Position numbers and translations under genes: made by a program. A model generated the notes under the pieces. That model was given only the letters and a program-made list of their open reading frames with translations, was not told the origin of the DNA and did no database searches. From Chondrus crispus (taxonomy: Eukaryota > Rhodophyta > Florideophyceae > Gigartinales > Gigartinaceae), in the NCBI RefSeq assembly GCF_000350225.1, contig NW_005179004.1:288565-352564 (forward strand): a stretch of 64,000 nucleotides of DNA. Direction: 5' to 3'. Shown piece after piece: positions 20,552-31,029 of this stretch; the first letter of the stretch is position 1; every line of letters begins with the position of its first letter.

Positions 20552-22492
20552 GGAAGGGGCCCTCAACCGTTCCGGTACGGCTAAACGCAACCGTTTCGTT
20601 ACGGTTATATAAGTCTCTCCCAATTGGAAGACAAGGAACGTCAGAAAGGATAGGCCCACGGACGATCGCCGACAAACGCGAGGCATGTCAATATGTATTG
20701 ACAAGCAAGGTCAGAGTTACGAACACCCATCCACAACCGTCGAAGGAGGATGCAGTACGAAGGACGCCACGGAGAGCAAGGCGCTTTGCTGGTCTCTGCG
20801 CGCATTGGGACTAGACAGTACGTACTGTCTGACGAAAAAATGGCAGGCGACGGCGGTCTAGGAAGGAATGGTTAACGTAATAACCGAAGGGACGAAAGAG
20901 CAGTCTCTGTTAGTGGCAAGAACGCAGACAAAGCCCTCACCGAGAGGACGCGCGCAATGGGCTCGAAGATGCGCGCCGGTACGCGAGAGTACGCGTAGGC
21001 GAGAGGTGGAGGGTTCGGACGAACGGCCGGGAGCACGGGCCCTATAGGGCTCGCTGCACTGCAGCGCCAGTCCGCTACGGCACACTCAAAATAATGGGGG
21101 CGTATGACAGCGCACCAATCACGGAGTGTGATTTAATTTTTGCTGAAATTATTTTGGCGGGAAAATTGGCCAAATTTTGAGGTGGTTTTTTGGGATGATT
21201 GGATCAAGGGCTCAGAGCTGTTGCTGTGCGCGCACGCGCGCGCACAGGTGCACGCCGCTCATACGCCTGACAGCAAGCACCGGCGCCGATGTCAATCCGC
21301 CACCAACTGCGAAGAAAATAACGAAAAAAGAGGGAGCGCGCGCGACAGATGCCACTCACGTGCGCAAAGGTGCGCACGCGCCGCATGAGGGCCACGCAAT
21401 ACATGGCGGGCCGACCCGCCATGGCTGTTGTACTCGGCTCCTCGGACGGTGGCATGGGAGCAAGCACCGTACACGGACCCCTCCCTCACTCCCGGAGGGA
21501 AGACGGACCCGACAACAGCTGTTACCATCGAGGAGGGCGTCCCCTCGAGAAGCGCGCACGCCACTCGGCTCCCTTGTAGTAGCCTTTCCTCCCGCAACGG
21601 CGTACTGCGCAGGCGACCCGAACGGCACGGCGCCGTCAAGCTGGCACCAAAGTGGTAAGGCGGCACGGACAGGAAGTCGACAAGGGGACCGGGCGTGAAG
21701 GGAGGAAGGGGTACGGCCCCCTTTCCGAAGCCCAAATACGGAGGGAGGGACGGCTCTCCCTACGCCCCTAGAAGGCGGACCCTAACCCCCGCCGACGACC
21801 AAGCCAGGCAACCACAGTTCCGGCAAGGAGGAGGGTGAGTCCAAGGGCACTGCTCCTCGACGTCCCTGCCCCACACGGACGAGGCAGCATCCGTGCGCGC
21901 GGTAGCACGGCAGAAGGCGGTACGACCCGCTGTCCGTTTGGAGCATCAGCTCCGTCGCGTGACTTAGCCCGTGCCACGGGGAACTGGCGTCCCGCGCCGT
22001 AGGGAGGACGCTCAGAGAAGGAGTCGAGCGCGAAGGAAGGAATTGAGGGGGGCACCACCAGACGACCGGTGACGAGATCACGGACTCGAATCGCGTAGGG
22101 GAAAGCTCCAAGGCCAGCAAGGACGAGCCACACGGAGCAACCTGCTCCCTACTTCGAACGTGGATGCTACTTCGCATGGCGAACGGTCCGTCCGGCTCGT
22201 GGGTCCTGTAGGGCATCCGCGGAAGGAGGAGTGCAGTACCGGTCGGTCGTGACGAGCTCAGCGCTCCTCATGAACGGAGGATGCATGCCACGCGTCTCCC
22301 CGCCTACGCCGATTCCGCATGCACGGGGAAGGGCCTCCGTGGAGATGATACTTTCTCTTGTCGTATACGCGCCCCGTATTCTGTCGAAGCGACCGGATGA
22401 GCAAGGAAGCAAAAAGGGGCCCTAAGTGGCTTTACGAAGATCGGAGTGATCAAGGGGGAAAGAGGCGCCGCACGAAGGAGGACAGCGCTGTA
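20552..22492. other. Noncoding interior of element B between pol and the antisense ORF
   Basis: About 1.9 kb with no ORF that I trust on either strand. It holds an alternating CG/CA tract at 21226-21250. It would form the 3' untranslated part of the genomic RNA and also the 3' flank of the antisense ORF. Confidence 0.5.
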
Positions 22493-24982
22493 TTAGCGGT
22501 TCGCACCGCCAGGAGGAGCCGCCGACCCCAGAACGTAAGTGCTCGGAGGACAGTAGCTAGGATGACGGGGCGTCTCCGTCGCCACCTCATCGCGAGGGGG
22601 CATCACCACCTCGACGTGACGAGGCCAAGGGTGCGGAGGAACTACGGGTGCAACCATCTCGCCGACTGGAGGGGGAACGTACCCCCTCCCCTCATAAGGG
22701 TCCGGAATCCTCGGACGCGGCACGGAACTGGACGAAGGGTGCGTGGCGGAGAGAGATCGGAGAGTGTCACGCTCACGGCGGTAGCGATCTCGCTCAGTAA
22801 CCCCACGTTCCAAAGCGCCTTCCTGACGAAGGGAGGACTCCCGTAAGTCCCCCATTTCACTCTGTAGCTGACGTAGCTGAGAAGAAAAGGCAGCGCGTTC
22901 ATCCCCAAGGCGACACGCCTCTGCGCTACGAGCCAGGTACCAACCAGCCAGCGTACTGAGGAGGCTACTCACGCGCCAAGTTCGGTCGACCGAGTTTCCC
23001 AAGGCCAGCACAAGATCAGGGAAGGCCCTGATTTCGTCTCCCGTTAACGTGAAGTGCTGAATGGAGGCGCCGCCGGGGATGTTTCGAGGAGGGAGTGACG
23101 GAGTTGGAGACCCCACCGCGACGCCTTGACTCGCATCGAACGCGGGAGGGGCGCGGAAGGGATTCGCCCCCACATGTAGGGGGGTAGTCGGCTCTCCGTC
23201 TAAGTCCCTGTAACGTTTCCTGCGGGCTTCCCGCACCGCCGATCCAACTCCGGCGCCGCCGCGGTACGTCCCGCTGGCGGGTGGATTAGGGCGTGCCACG
23301 AAGGCGTCCGCACGACGGTCGTATGCCAGAAACGTGCTGCGGAGGTTGGTCGTATAGTCCGTCCAGGGACGGTGGTTGCGTTCCGGCACGTCCAAGGAGC
23401 GGTGCATCAGGTCAAGGACAAAAGAGTAGGACCACGACACGTGCTGCGTACCGTGTTCAAGTGGGTGCAACGCGACGTCAGGGAGCTCCGGAGCGACCCT
23501 ACCAAGAAAAGACAGGACCGAACCGGGCTGTACGAAGACCCTCCCGTTGATGGAAACCTCGTTCATAAAAGCGTTTCCGACCGACCAAGCCCACTCTCGC
23601 TCCACGTTATCGAGGAGGACCTCGTGAGCGGGGTGGTGTCGGTCCGAGCAAGCATAGCCGAAATGCTTGAGGGCGTAGGGGAGTAAGACGTGTACTCCCA
23701 AGGAAGGAAAAGCCTCCCGTATCGACGTGGGTAATTCAGGGAAGTCGTCCGTCGACAACCCACGTTCGAACGATGCAGACCGCAAAACGCGGCCGTCCGC
23801 CTCGCTCGCTTGGCGATAAGCAGACCAATCATGCGGGGCTAGGGCAATCGAATGGAGTCTCATTAAGGAACAGGCAGACTTCTGCAGTGCCGCACGCGTT
23901 CTCGAGTACGCATATGGCCGGGGGCTCACGTACAGTCCCGCCACCTCTGCAAGTACAAACCGTTGAGGACCCCGGGGGCCGGGGTGGAACATATACGTCG
24001 CCATGCGATCAACATACTCCGCCTCTTCTATACTGTATACGAATGTTCTGTCACTGGGGATTTCATCTGGTAGCTGGTATGGGGCACCGGTCCCCTCGGC
24101 CAGCAAACGTCCCAAGGCAAGCGAGGCCTCTTCGATCAGGCCCTCTGCGTATATGAGACGGATACGTAACAGGTCGGGACGTACCCGACCCTGCGAGAGG
24201 ATCTCGCCGACGGTGATCCCTGATCGAGCGTAACGACGCCATGCGTACCTTAGACGACCAAGAGGAAGTGGCGTCGATCGCTCGAGGGGTACGCCCAACC
24301 ACTGCGTCGTGGTTGCTGCGTCCTCCTGGGCTATACAACGGATATTCCGAGACGCCTCGGGCGGTGTCCCGGGGCGCCGACAGCTCCCATAAGCGCCATA
24401 CGACCCCTCCGCGGGCTCGTACGCCGCGCTCCCCCGCCCCGACGACGGGGCCTCACCATTCCGCTCCACCCCCACGTTGGACTGCGCAGCGGCGACGGAA
24501 GCCACTGCAGGGGCGGCACCCAACTCCGTGGACAACGTAGTCTCACGGGACCGCCGCCCTTGCTGGAACGGCGGAAGGGAGGAGACCACGGGCGTAATCG
24601 ACGCGTCTTGGAGCGGAGATGCCTCTTGCCTTGCCGTGGATCCTTGGGAACGGACCGGCCCTTCGACAGCTGGTGTAACGATTTCGAAGCGAGACGGCTC
24701 ACCGTGCAAGGGGTCTGTCCCCGCTAGGGCCCCAGTCGGCGGGGAACCTGCCATGACAACGAGAAGGGGGGAGCCGACGGGCCCGGTTGCGCGTACGATA
24801 ATCAGAGAAAACAAACGCGAAGAGGGGATCAAGCAGAAATAGGGGTCAGCACGGGAGGTGGAGAAGAGAAGGGGACCGGCCAGCACGCGCATAGGCCACC
24901 GTCCGGGAAAAGAGGGGCGTGACGATGGGACGCGATCGCGAGAGGTACGCGGAGGGCTCGAGGCGACTACAAGCTCGGACAT
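22493..24982 (-). CDS. Antisense ORF of element B, unknown function (829 aa)
   Basis: An uninterrupted 829-codon ORF on the strand opposite gag-pol, starting at ATG 24982 (MSELVVASS), 56 bp from the 3' LTR. No plus-strand gene overlaps it, so it is not a shadow. The N-terminal 220 residues are Pro/Ser/Ala-rich, the middle (about 240-520) looks globular with evenly spaced Trp, Tyr and Leu, a coiled-coil-like segment lies near 640-730 (SSQLRQLQSEMGDLRES) and the C-terminus is Pro-rich. I do not recognise the fold; a Gag-like or envelope-like role cannot be shown. Element C has an ATG-Ser start at the same place (63901). Extra ORFs, some antisense, downstream of pol are known in some plant Ty3/gypsy lineages. 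Confidence 0.7.
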   Translation of the reverse strand: MSELVVASSPPRTSRDRVPSSRPSFPGRWPMRVLAGPLLFSTSRADPYFCLIPSSRLFSLIIVRATGPVGSPLLVVMAGSPPTGALAGTDPLHGEPSRFEIVTPAVEGPVRSQGSTARQEASPLQDASITPVVSSLPPFQQGRRSRETTLSTELGAAPAVASVAAAQSNVGVERNGEAPSSGRGSAAYEPAEGSYGAYGSCRRPGTPPEASRNIRCIAQEDAATTTQWLGVPLERSTPLPLGRLRYAWRRYARSGITVGEILSQGRVRPDLLRIRLIYAEGLIEEASLALGRLLAEGTGAPYQLPDEIPSDRTFVYSIEEAEYVDRMATYMFHPGPRGPQRFVLAEVAGLYVSPRPYAYSRTRAALQKSACSLMRLHSIALAPHDWSAYRQASEADGRVLRSASFERGLSTDDFPELPTSIREAFPSLGVHVLLPYALKHFGYACSDRHHPAHEVLLDNVEREWAWSVGNAFMNEVSINGRVFVQPGSVLSFLGRVAPELPDVALHPLEHGTQHVSWSYSFVLDLMHRSLDVPERNHRPWTDYTTNLRSTFLAYDRRADAFVARPNPPASGTYRGGAGVGSAVREARRKRYRDLDGEPTTPLHVGANPFRAPPAFDASQGVAVGSPTPSLPPRNIPGGASIQHFTLTGDEIRAFPDLVLALGNSVDRTWRVSSLLSTLAGWYLARSAEACRLGDERAAFSSQLRQLQSEMGDLRESSLRQEGALERGVTERDRYRRERDTLRSLSATHPSSSSVPRPRIPDPYEGRGYVPPPVGEMVAPVVPPHPWPRHVEVVMPPRDEVATETPRHPSYCPPSTYVLGSAAPPGGANR

Positions 24983-25023
24983 TTCCGCTCCCCTCAAGCA
25001 CATGTGGACGCAGACGTCCACGC

Positions 25024-25038
25024 TTGAGGGGGGGGTGG
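25024..25038 (+). promoter_or_regulatory. Polypurine tract of element B
   Basis: The purine-rich run TGAGGGGGGGGTGGTG lies directly before the 3' LTR start at 25039 and is the expected primer for plus-strand DNA synthesis. Element C has an equivalent G run beside its LTR at 63841-63855 on the minus strand. Confidence 0.7.
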
Positions 25039-25657
25039 TGTAGTATAACTACAAAAGAATTAGATTAGAAATTGGATCCGGCTCTGTAAGGCACGAACCT
25101 TACAGACAGCCGGTACCACACGTGCACGGGGGCACGCGCCCCCACGTGTACAATACGTGTACGACACGTATACAGTCAGCCCCGTCGGCTGACAGTGCCG
25201 ACTACAGTAGTGCCCCATAGTACAGTACGTACTGTACTAAGTTACGATAGACTAATTGTACATTAAATGACGGAGCGGACCGGCGGCGGCGAAGGGGACA
25301 AGCACGGACTTGTCCACGACCGACCGCCTAGGTCTGACTTCCAGCTTATCCTAAGGAAGCTTCCGTTAGCTACCTTAAGGCGAGACCGAGCGCGGGTAGA
25401 GGACGCGCGAGCACGCGAGCGAGCCTAGATCCACCTCCGCCCGTCAGCGCTGGAACGTAACCCAGCGCTGCTCCGGGGCGTCGAGGCGTAGATCGGCCCG
25501 CGCGTGTGCGCGTCCTCCCCCCGATCCCGCTCTACCACGCTACCCGGGCCCGTGCTCCGGTTTCGTTAGCTGGTCCGACTTCCCCCGTCTTCTCGTACGT
25601 ACGGGTCTTCCAGGACTAAGCATACACCCCTATCCGTTTAGGGGTGTTTATGCTACA
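25039..25657 (+). repeat. 3' LTR of element B
   Basis: 619 bp, same ends as the 5' LTR. By eye it differs from it at about six positions, all in the first half. It is followed by CCCTTTTT, which does not match the left flank of the element. Confidence 0.9.
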
Positions 25658-25948
25658 CCCTTTTTATTTGAAGAGTCCTATCACGGATCGACCCGCCTTC
25701 TTTCGAAAGCAGTTTAGTTCAAGAGGTTCCTCAACATTATACGAAGCACTTGGCGCGCTTTGGATGGGTCTCAAGTGCCAGAAGGACGCTTGGCATAAGT
25801 AAATAATAACGCTGTCCCAAAATAAACCCCGTCCCAAATTAAGCCCTCGGGGAAGGGTATAGTGACTTTTGCGGTACGGTGACCTTTGGCACTTATTTTC
25901 TTCGCCACCTACGCGATTCCAACCCAGTTTCCAACATTTCAATTTTTA

Positions 25949-28529
25949 CAGTGACCCCCCCACTACAGTGATCCGTTCTGCTATTGTGACCCCAACTTCA
26001 GTCAGGGTCACTGTCCTGGAAATTGATTTTCAGTAATAATCAGCAGCAGTCAGCTCAAGACAACTACATCCCGCTATCAGTCCCGAGTCAACATTCTCGA
26101 GCCCAAGAGCGGTTGGTATGACGAAGTTAGGAGAGGAGAGGTTTCAAACCTAAGCCAAGTTGGCAATATGCCCAGCAAAGCCACCGTCCTTCATTCGTTT
26201 AATGTTCCGTAAAAAAGTCACTTATGCGTGATTGTCGCGAGTTCTTAACCTTAAACGCCCTTATGCGATTAATCTCAATCGCCAGTAGATTGGCCAAGTT
26301 GTGCTGGCTGATTGACGCCGCGTCATGATCAGCCCATATCATTAAATTCATCTCTCGATCCGAACATTGAGCTGCATGCAAATAGCGAGATAATGATGGC
26401 CGATCCTGCACTCGTGATTCTTCATTTTCTGACTCAGAATCAACCGTCTCGGCTGCATCCACTCCAGCACGTATGTCACCTTCGCCTTCAGGTACAAAAG
26501 GCTGCAGCGATTCGCTGACTGCAACATCCATTGCGTTTTCGGCAGACAGTGGCTGGCATGTGTCGACAAAAGACTCCTCCCGTAACAAGGCATTGAGATC
26601 ATCATCATTAAATGAACTGATTTCCGGAACCCTATGCAACATTTGAGCCTCTTCAACCGTAACCTCAATATTCTCTGGATCCCATTCAGAAACTTTATTC
26701 CCAACAGTCTCCTCCAACGCTGCTACTGTACTCGTATTTTGCGATTCGGAGGTGTATAGCCACCTTTCTCCCTTTTCCCGTGCTAAAGTGGCCTGTATGC
26801 AGGCAGCTGATTTTTCGGTTAATAGACTGCTTCCAACTTGTGGTCGGAATGCAGGTATAACCGAGTCACCATCGACACCTGCTTTAATACTTTGTACCTC
26901 TTCATTTTGAAAGGGGGCCAGTCGATTAGTGGAAAGCCATGCATTTAGGACCACACTCTTTGGCATCATGTTCCATGCCTTCGCCATTAACACGACCGCA
27001 TCAAATGTCGTGACTGCTTTTGTTAGTTTAAAAACAGGTCTCATGTTTGCGGGCTGTTCCATCATACCGTTTACGTAATCGAGTATGTGTGAAACTAGAA
27101 GACGTCTGAACGCACGTTTAAACGATCGACCAACAGATGCATCAACAGGCTGTAAACATGATGTCATATTCGGTGGTAGGAAAACTGCATCAATGTTTCG
27201 GATCATTCTTTAGTCAATACTGTGAGCAGAGCAGTTGTCAATCACACCTGCCATGTGTCGACCTTGCAGTGCAGCCATCTTACCAAAACCTTTAGCAGTT
27301 CTCTCCCAAAGATTTTTTGGTGTTCCATGCATTCGATTGCGACATGTAAAACTGTCTAATTCCTTCATGGAGTCGAAATGCCTGGGAAAGCTTTTCGGAT
27401 GCTTGGACTTGCCTATAATTGTAAGCGGTGCTTTTTGTCCATCCGCAAAAACTGTAAGAACCGCCGTCAAGCAGTCTTTGACACGAGTGTATGTTGCTGG
27501 CTGATTCGCTTGTCTTATAGCACGGCTTGGAAAAGATCTGTATAATATCGCGACCTCATCTGCGTTAAATATGTCACGTATATCATAAACTGCAAGCTGC
27601 TGTCTCATTAAACTTCTTGCCTGGGCAAGTGTCGCGATGTCAAACGAACCGTTCTGACCCATTCCTCTGGAGCTGTTCAGGTTATTCCGTATCATAAATT
27701 TCAAGATCCACCCGCCACTTGCCTTGAACGCTTTTAGCTCCGATATATGTTTTACCACCTTTTGTACCTGTAGGTCAGTCTGTTCCCCTTCGCTCGCTTT
27801 TTCAGTCAGCGACATGACCATTTTGTCGCGAATCTTGAGAGCTGATTGCGACACGATATTGGCTCGGAATAAAGATTCCCCTCTCATGTAAACGACGCGT
27901 TCCAACATATACTGTAAAAGAGCCTTCTCAAGGTCCGGAAAGTGTCCTACATTAAAACGTGACTTCTTTCGTGCCTTCTGCATCTTAGTATCTACACTCC
28001 TGATTTTGGAAGCTTGTTTTTTCCATGCCATAACAGCTGCTTTTGAAACGCCCATATATCCCGCAACAGTTGTTGCGTTCCATTTTCGTTGAGTCTCGAT
28101 GTCAAGCTCAGCATCGCCAAAAAACGCGTCTGATCGAACCCCGAGCAAACGAAGCGCCCTTTGTTTCTGTTGGAAGTCGGTTTGTTGACGCTTTGGTCCC
28201 ATTTGCCGAATTTGAGTGGTTTTTGGAGTTGTATTGGGAAAGGGTATGGTTGGCAAAGAAAGAGACGTCTGGCATGCCACTCTATCTTTAGGCTATTTTT
28301 GCAGTTCAATAATGCGATCCTGACGAGCTTTTGTGCTGCGTGGCAGTGAAATGTAACGGATCTCATGGGGATGTTCATGTCAATGCACTGTTATCTCAGG
28401 CGCTTTCTCAAGTATGCTTGAAACGCTTTTGATTCTTATACATGTGCACACGTATGAGCCGTTGCACAGTGACCCCCCAATTCAGTGACCCCTTGGCGTG
28501 CTAAGTCTCGCCACCTTTGGGGGTCACTG
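25949..28529 (-). mobile_element. Complete Tigger/pogo-like DNA transposon
   Basis: The element is 2,581 bp, bounded by CAGTGACCCCC at the left and GGGGGTCACTG at the right, and flanked by TA on both sides (25947-25948 and 28530-28531), the duplication of the Tc1/mariner/pogo group. Both ends hold extra copies of the GTGACCCC word in both orientations (25951-26012 and 28469-28529), likely transposase binding sites. The transposase gene lies inside. Confidence 0.8.
26199..28202 (-). pseudogene. Tigger/pogo-like transposase with one premature stop
   Basis: A frame of 668 codons from ATG 28202 with one internal TAA at 27210-27212. The N-terminal DNA-binding part has a helix-turn-helix (TVAGYMGVSKAAVMAWKKQ) and a CENP-B-like second region. 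The DDE_1 catalytic core shows the first Asp in FNADEVAILYR, the second in VIDNCSAH and the third in LQPVDASVG, with the typical FLPPNMTSCLQP before it. The C-terminal 200 residues are acidic. The stop falls between the second and third catalytic Asp, so this copy is inactive unless read through, yet the rest is undamaged, which points to recent loss. Confidence 0.8.
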
Positions 28530-29192
28530 TATCGTGATTTTACTCTGTAGATGGATACACGTGTAACCTCTCGGCTGGCTTGCCGTTCTCCCGACCAGAT
28601 TTACTCATACTTGCTTTTCTCTCTGCTCGTGACTCACGGCCTCCGTACGATCCCTTACTTACTCTGCGTTCAGGCTCGGATTGGCCTACACTTTCCTTGC
28701 GTCTTATCTGTGTTCGTACGCCATGGACAGGTCGCAACCAATGGTGCGCGGATATCCATAAAGCCGAGGATATCCGCGGATAGGACGGATACGGATAACC
28801 GTAAATCCCTAACCGTGCTTTGAGACAACACCACGGATTTATCCGCGGTTTATTATAGATGTATACGGATAATATCCATAATCCGTGCTTTCTAAAACAT
28901 TATTACGGTTTTCTTTTTAAAATCCGTGTATTATATTTACAATAACGGATATCCCAACCGTATCCTTCCATTTCAGGCGGGTGTCCCACGGATTGTAGGG
29001 CGGGAATACCTGGTAATCGTATCCAATCTGCTGCTGTATTTGTCATACTATTTGTTACAAACAATGCTGTTATAGCACACAGTCAGCACATCGGCGCCGA
29101 GTATTTTCGACTGTGGACGTGCCGCGCCCTGTCCAACCAGGGCCAATTTCTCTGTCAGCAGAGGCCCAAGTTCGCCGCCCTCCTCCTACTAG

Positions 29193-29292
29193 NNNNNNNN
29201 NNNNNNNNNNNNNNNNNNNNNNNNNNNNNNNNNNNNNNNNNNNNNNNNNNNNNNNNNNNNNNNNNNNNNNNNNNNNNNNNNNNNNNNNNNNN
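29193..29292. other. Assembly gap (100 N)
   Basis: A run of exactly 100 undetermined bases inside the hAT element. Its right edge is the outer edge of a long palindrome. Confidence 0.99.
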
Positions 29293-29541
29293 GAGGTGAA
29301 TTGGAAGGCGCAATTGTGTGTGGCGTAACAATGAGGGGATCCGAGATTCGAGGCTTCAACGGCGTGGCATGGTGGGGCGATGTCGGCGTCTGCGGAATTG
29401 TTCTGCACTCGTGGTACTACCACGAGTGCAGAACAATTCCGCCTGCTAAGACATCGCCCCACCATGCCACGCCGTTGAAGCCTCGAATCTCGGGTCCCCT
29501 CATTGTTACTCCTCACACAATTGCCCCTTCCAATTCACCTC
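29293..29541. repeat. Near-perfect 249-bp palindrome beside the gap
   Basis: The arms 29293-29416 and 29418-29541 are inverted copies around C29417 with only a few mismatches and no net indel (outer ends GAGGTGAATTGG and CCAATTCACCTC). Because the left arm starts at the gap edge the palindrome may be longer. Confidence 0.85.
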
Positions 29542-30640
29542 TCCCGACCCCTCACAGCCGCCCCCCACTCACAATCAAAACCTATACATATGCCCTCCAC
29601 CCTCCTCGCCTCCCCCACGCGCGCGCGCACTCCTTTCGCCCCCACCTCCGTCCCCTTCATGCCCTCCCCCCCTCCATGGGGCTCTCCTTGCCCATACCGC
29701 CCGTTCACCCCGATTTTTTCTTCAACTCTCCCAGCCCCCCTCCGCCCCAGAAGTCCACGTCGCCCTCGCAGCTGACGCCCCTTCTCCATCCCATCGTCGA
29801 TCTGCGCAAATGACAGACGAAACTAGGTGTAAAAGCCACCTAAGACAAATTCGGCACACCCCCGTATGAGCCTGAAGCCAGGTGTTATCTCTTTTTGACT
29901 CAACTCTCCACGCGGCCAACGATTGCCCTGTGCGTCCGTCTGGTGCGGGCGGTCGGATGTGCAGGGTCTTATCTATGATCTTTGCGAACGGGGAGTGGGT
30001 CAGCGGGACGGGGACGGCGCTTTTGGTCGGGGCGCGCCACTTTAACGATGCGGGGAACTCACAGGTCTTGATACCGCGGATGCGGCATAACTGGTACATG
30101 GCGGGCTTTTCGCACAAGGTCATGTGCAGTAGCGGGAGGCCTGGGTCGTCGGAGTGCAGGATGAAGCTGTAGAAGAGGAAGTCCTCGAGAGGACGAGCTC
30201 GCCTTCCGCGGCGGGGCCACGCGTCTCGTCGAAACGGCGGCAAGCAATGATGAGCGAGTGGTCCTCCGTCGGATGGAAGACCACTCGCTCATCATTTCGT
30301 GGATGGAGTCAATCCACGCAAACTCGATGCTTTCCAGGTTAGGGACGCGCAGGTCAAGGGCGAATTTATTGAGGGCAATCCTGTCAAGATTGTCTCATAT
30401 CTACGGAGAATTGGGCTCATTGTCGCCTCCCCCTTCCAGTCTGGATGGAAAGGGGATGGATGGGAACGGGACAGCGCAAAGGGGTGGGAAAAAGAGCTAC
30501 TGCAAGTTCGAGGGCAGCGGGCAGGCGCAGAGGGGCTTGCGCGGACTGGGTGCTCAAAAAACAAGGTAGACGGCGGCGGTGGGTGTAGGAGGAAAGGGAA
30601 AGGAAGGGGGAGATGAAAAGGGAGTGGGGGTTGGGAGGGG
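29542..30640 (-). other. Unidentified gene pieces inside the hAT element
   Basis: On the minus strand two short stretches look like real protein but have no clean ORF. One at about 30385-30290 reads LDRIALNKFALDLRVP and NLESIEFAWIDSIHEMM. The other at about 30185-29960 reads ILHSDDPGLPLLHMTLCEKP and IRGIKTCEFPASLKW. Between them lies a perfect 17-bp inverted repeat (30246-30262 with 30279-30295). I do not recognise the source genes. They are probably captured or inserted host fragments. Confidence 0.3.
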
Positions 30641-30642
30641 AC

Positions 30643-30925
30643 TCAGATGCCCTGCAGGGTCTCGTTGCTCTCTTCGGGGTCCTGCTGCAGGCTCTGTATA
30701 TCGTCTTTAAAGGCCTTCATCTGGTTCTCGTTGCCGACTTTAAAGCTGGCGTCCTCCAGGGCGTCGAGCTGGCTCTGGTTGACGACGACCCTCGTCTCGT
30801 AGCTTGCGATCTTCTGCTTGAGGCGGGTGGCTTTGGGCATGTGGGCCTTGGCGACGTTGATGTTCTTGTCGTTGCGGGCCTTGATGGCGAGCCGGGCCTC
30901 GCCGCGGCGCTCCTCCTCGAAGCCC
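30643..30925 (-). pseudogene. Coiled-coil gene fragment, possibly ESCRT-III (VPS20/CHMP6-like)
   Basis: About 92 codons on the minus strand, ending at a stop at 30643, rich in heptad-like helices (KATRLKQKIASYETRV, NQSQLDALEDASF, KVGNENQMKAFKDDIQ). The KVGNE word after a coiled helix resembles CHMP6/VPS20 proteins of the ESCRT-III membrane-remodelling complex, but the match is loose. The fragment is cut by a stop at its N-terminal side and has no start. It lies just downstream of the hAT transposase gene, inside the element. Confidence 0.3.
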
Positions 30926-31029
30926 TACCCCTTAAACAAGGAAGCCATGTGCCTCCGCCCGTGTGCCACTCGCCGCAGACGAAACATGTAGAGATAAAGT
31001 TTGATGCGTGTAAGACTTTTATTCGAGCA

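Larger units (their letters stand above)
12569..25657 (+). mobile_element. Element B: Ty3/gypsy LTR retrotransposon with chromodomain and antisense ORF
   Basis: The element is 13,089 bp with two 619-bp LTRs. Order: 5' LTR, primer site, gag, -1 frameshift signal, pol (PR-RT-RH-IN), chromodomain in another frame, 1.9 kb noncoding, antisense ORF, polypurine tract, 3' LTR. Integrase after RNase H and a chromodomain place it with Ty3/gypsy chromovirus-like elements. The LTRs differ at about six positions by my eye alignment, so the insertion is fairly recent. No target duplication is visible (left flank CTTCC, right flank CCCTT), and the interrupted element A does not resume on the right, so a deletion or recombination followed insertion. 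Confidence 0.85.

Noticed and set aside
25664..25942. 92-codon minus-strand ORF between element B and the Tigger
   Set aside because: No motif, no homologous frame nearby, ends just at the Tigger boundary; too short to support.
29301..29813. Pro-rich ORFs on both strands right of the gap
   Set aside because: They read through a palindrome and low-complexity CT-rich DNA.
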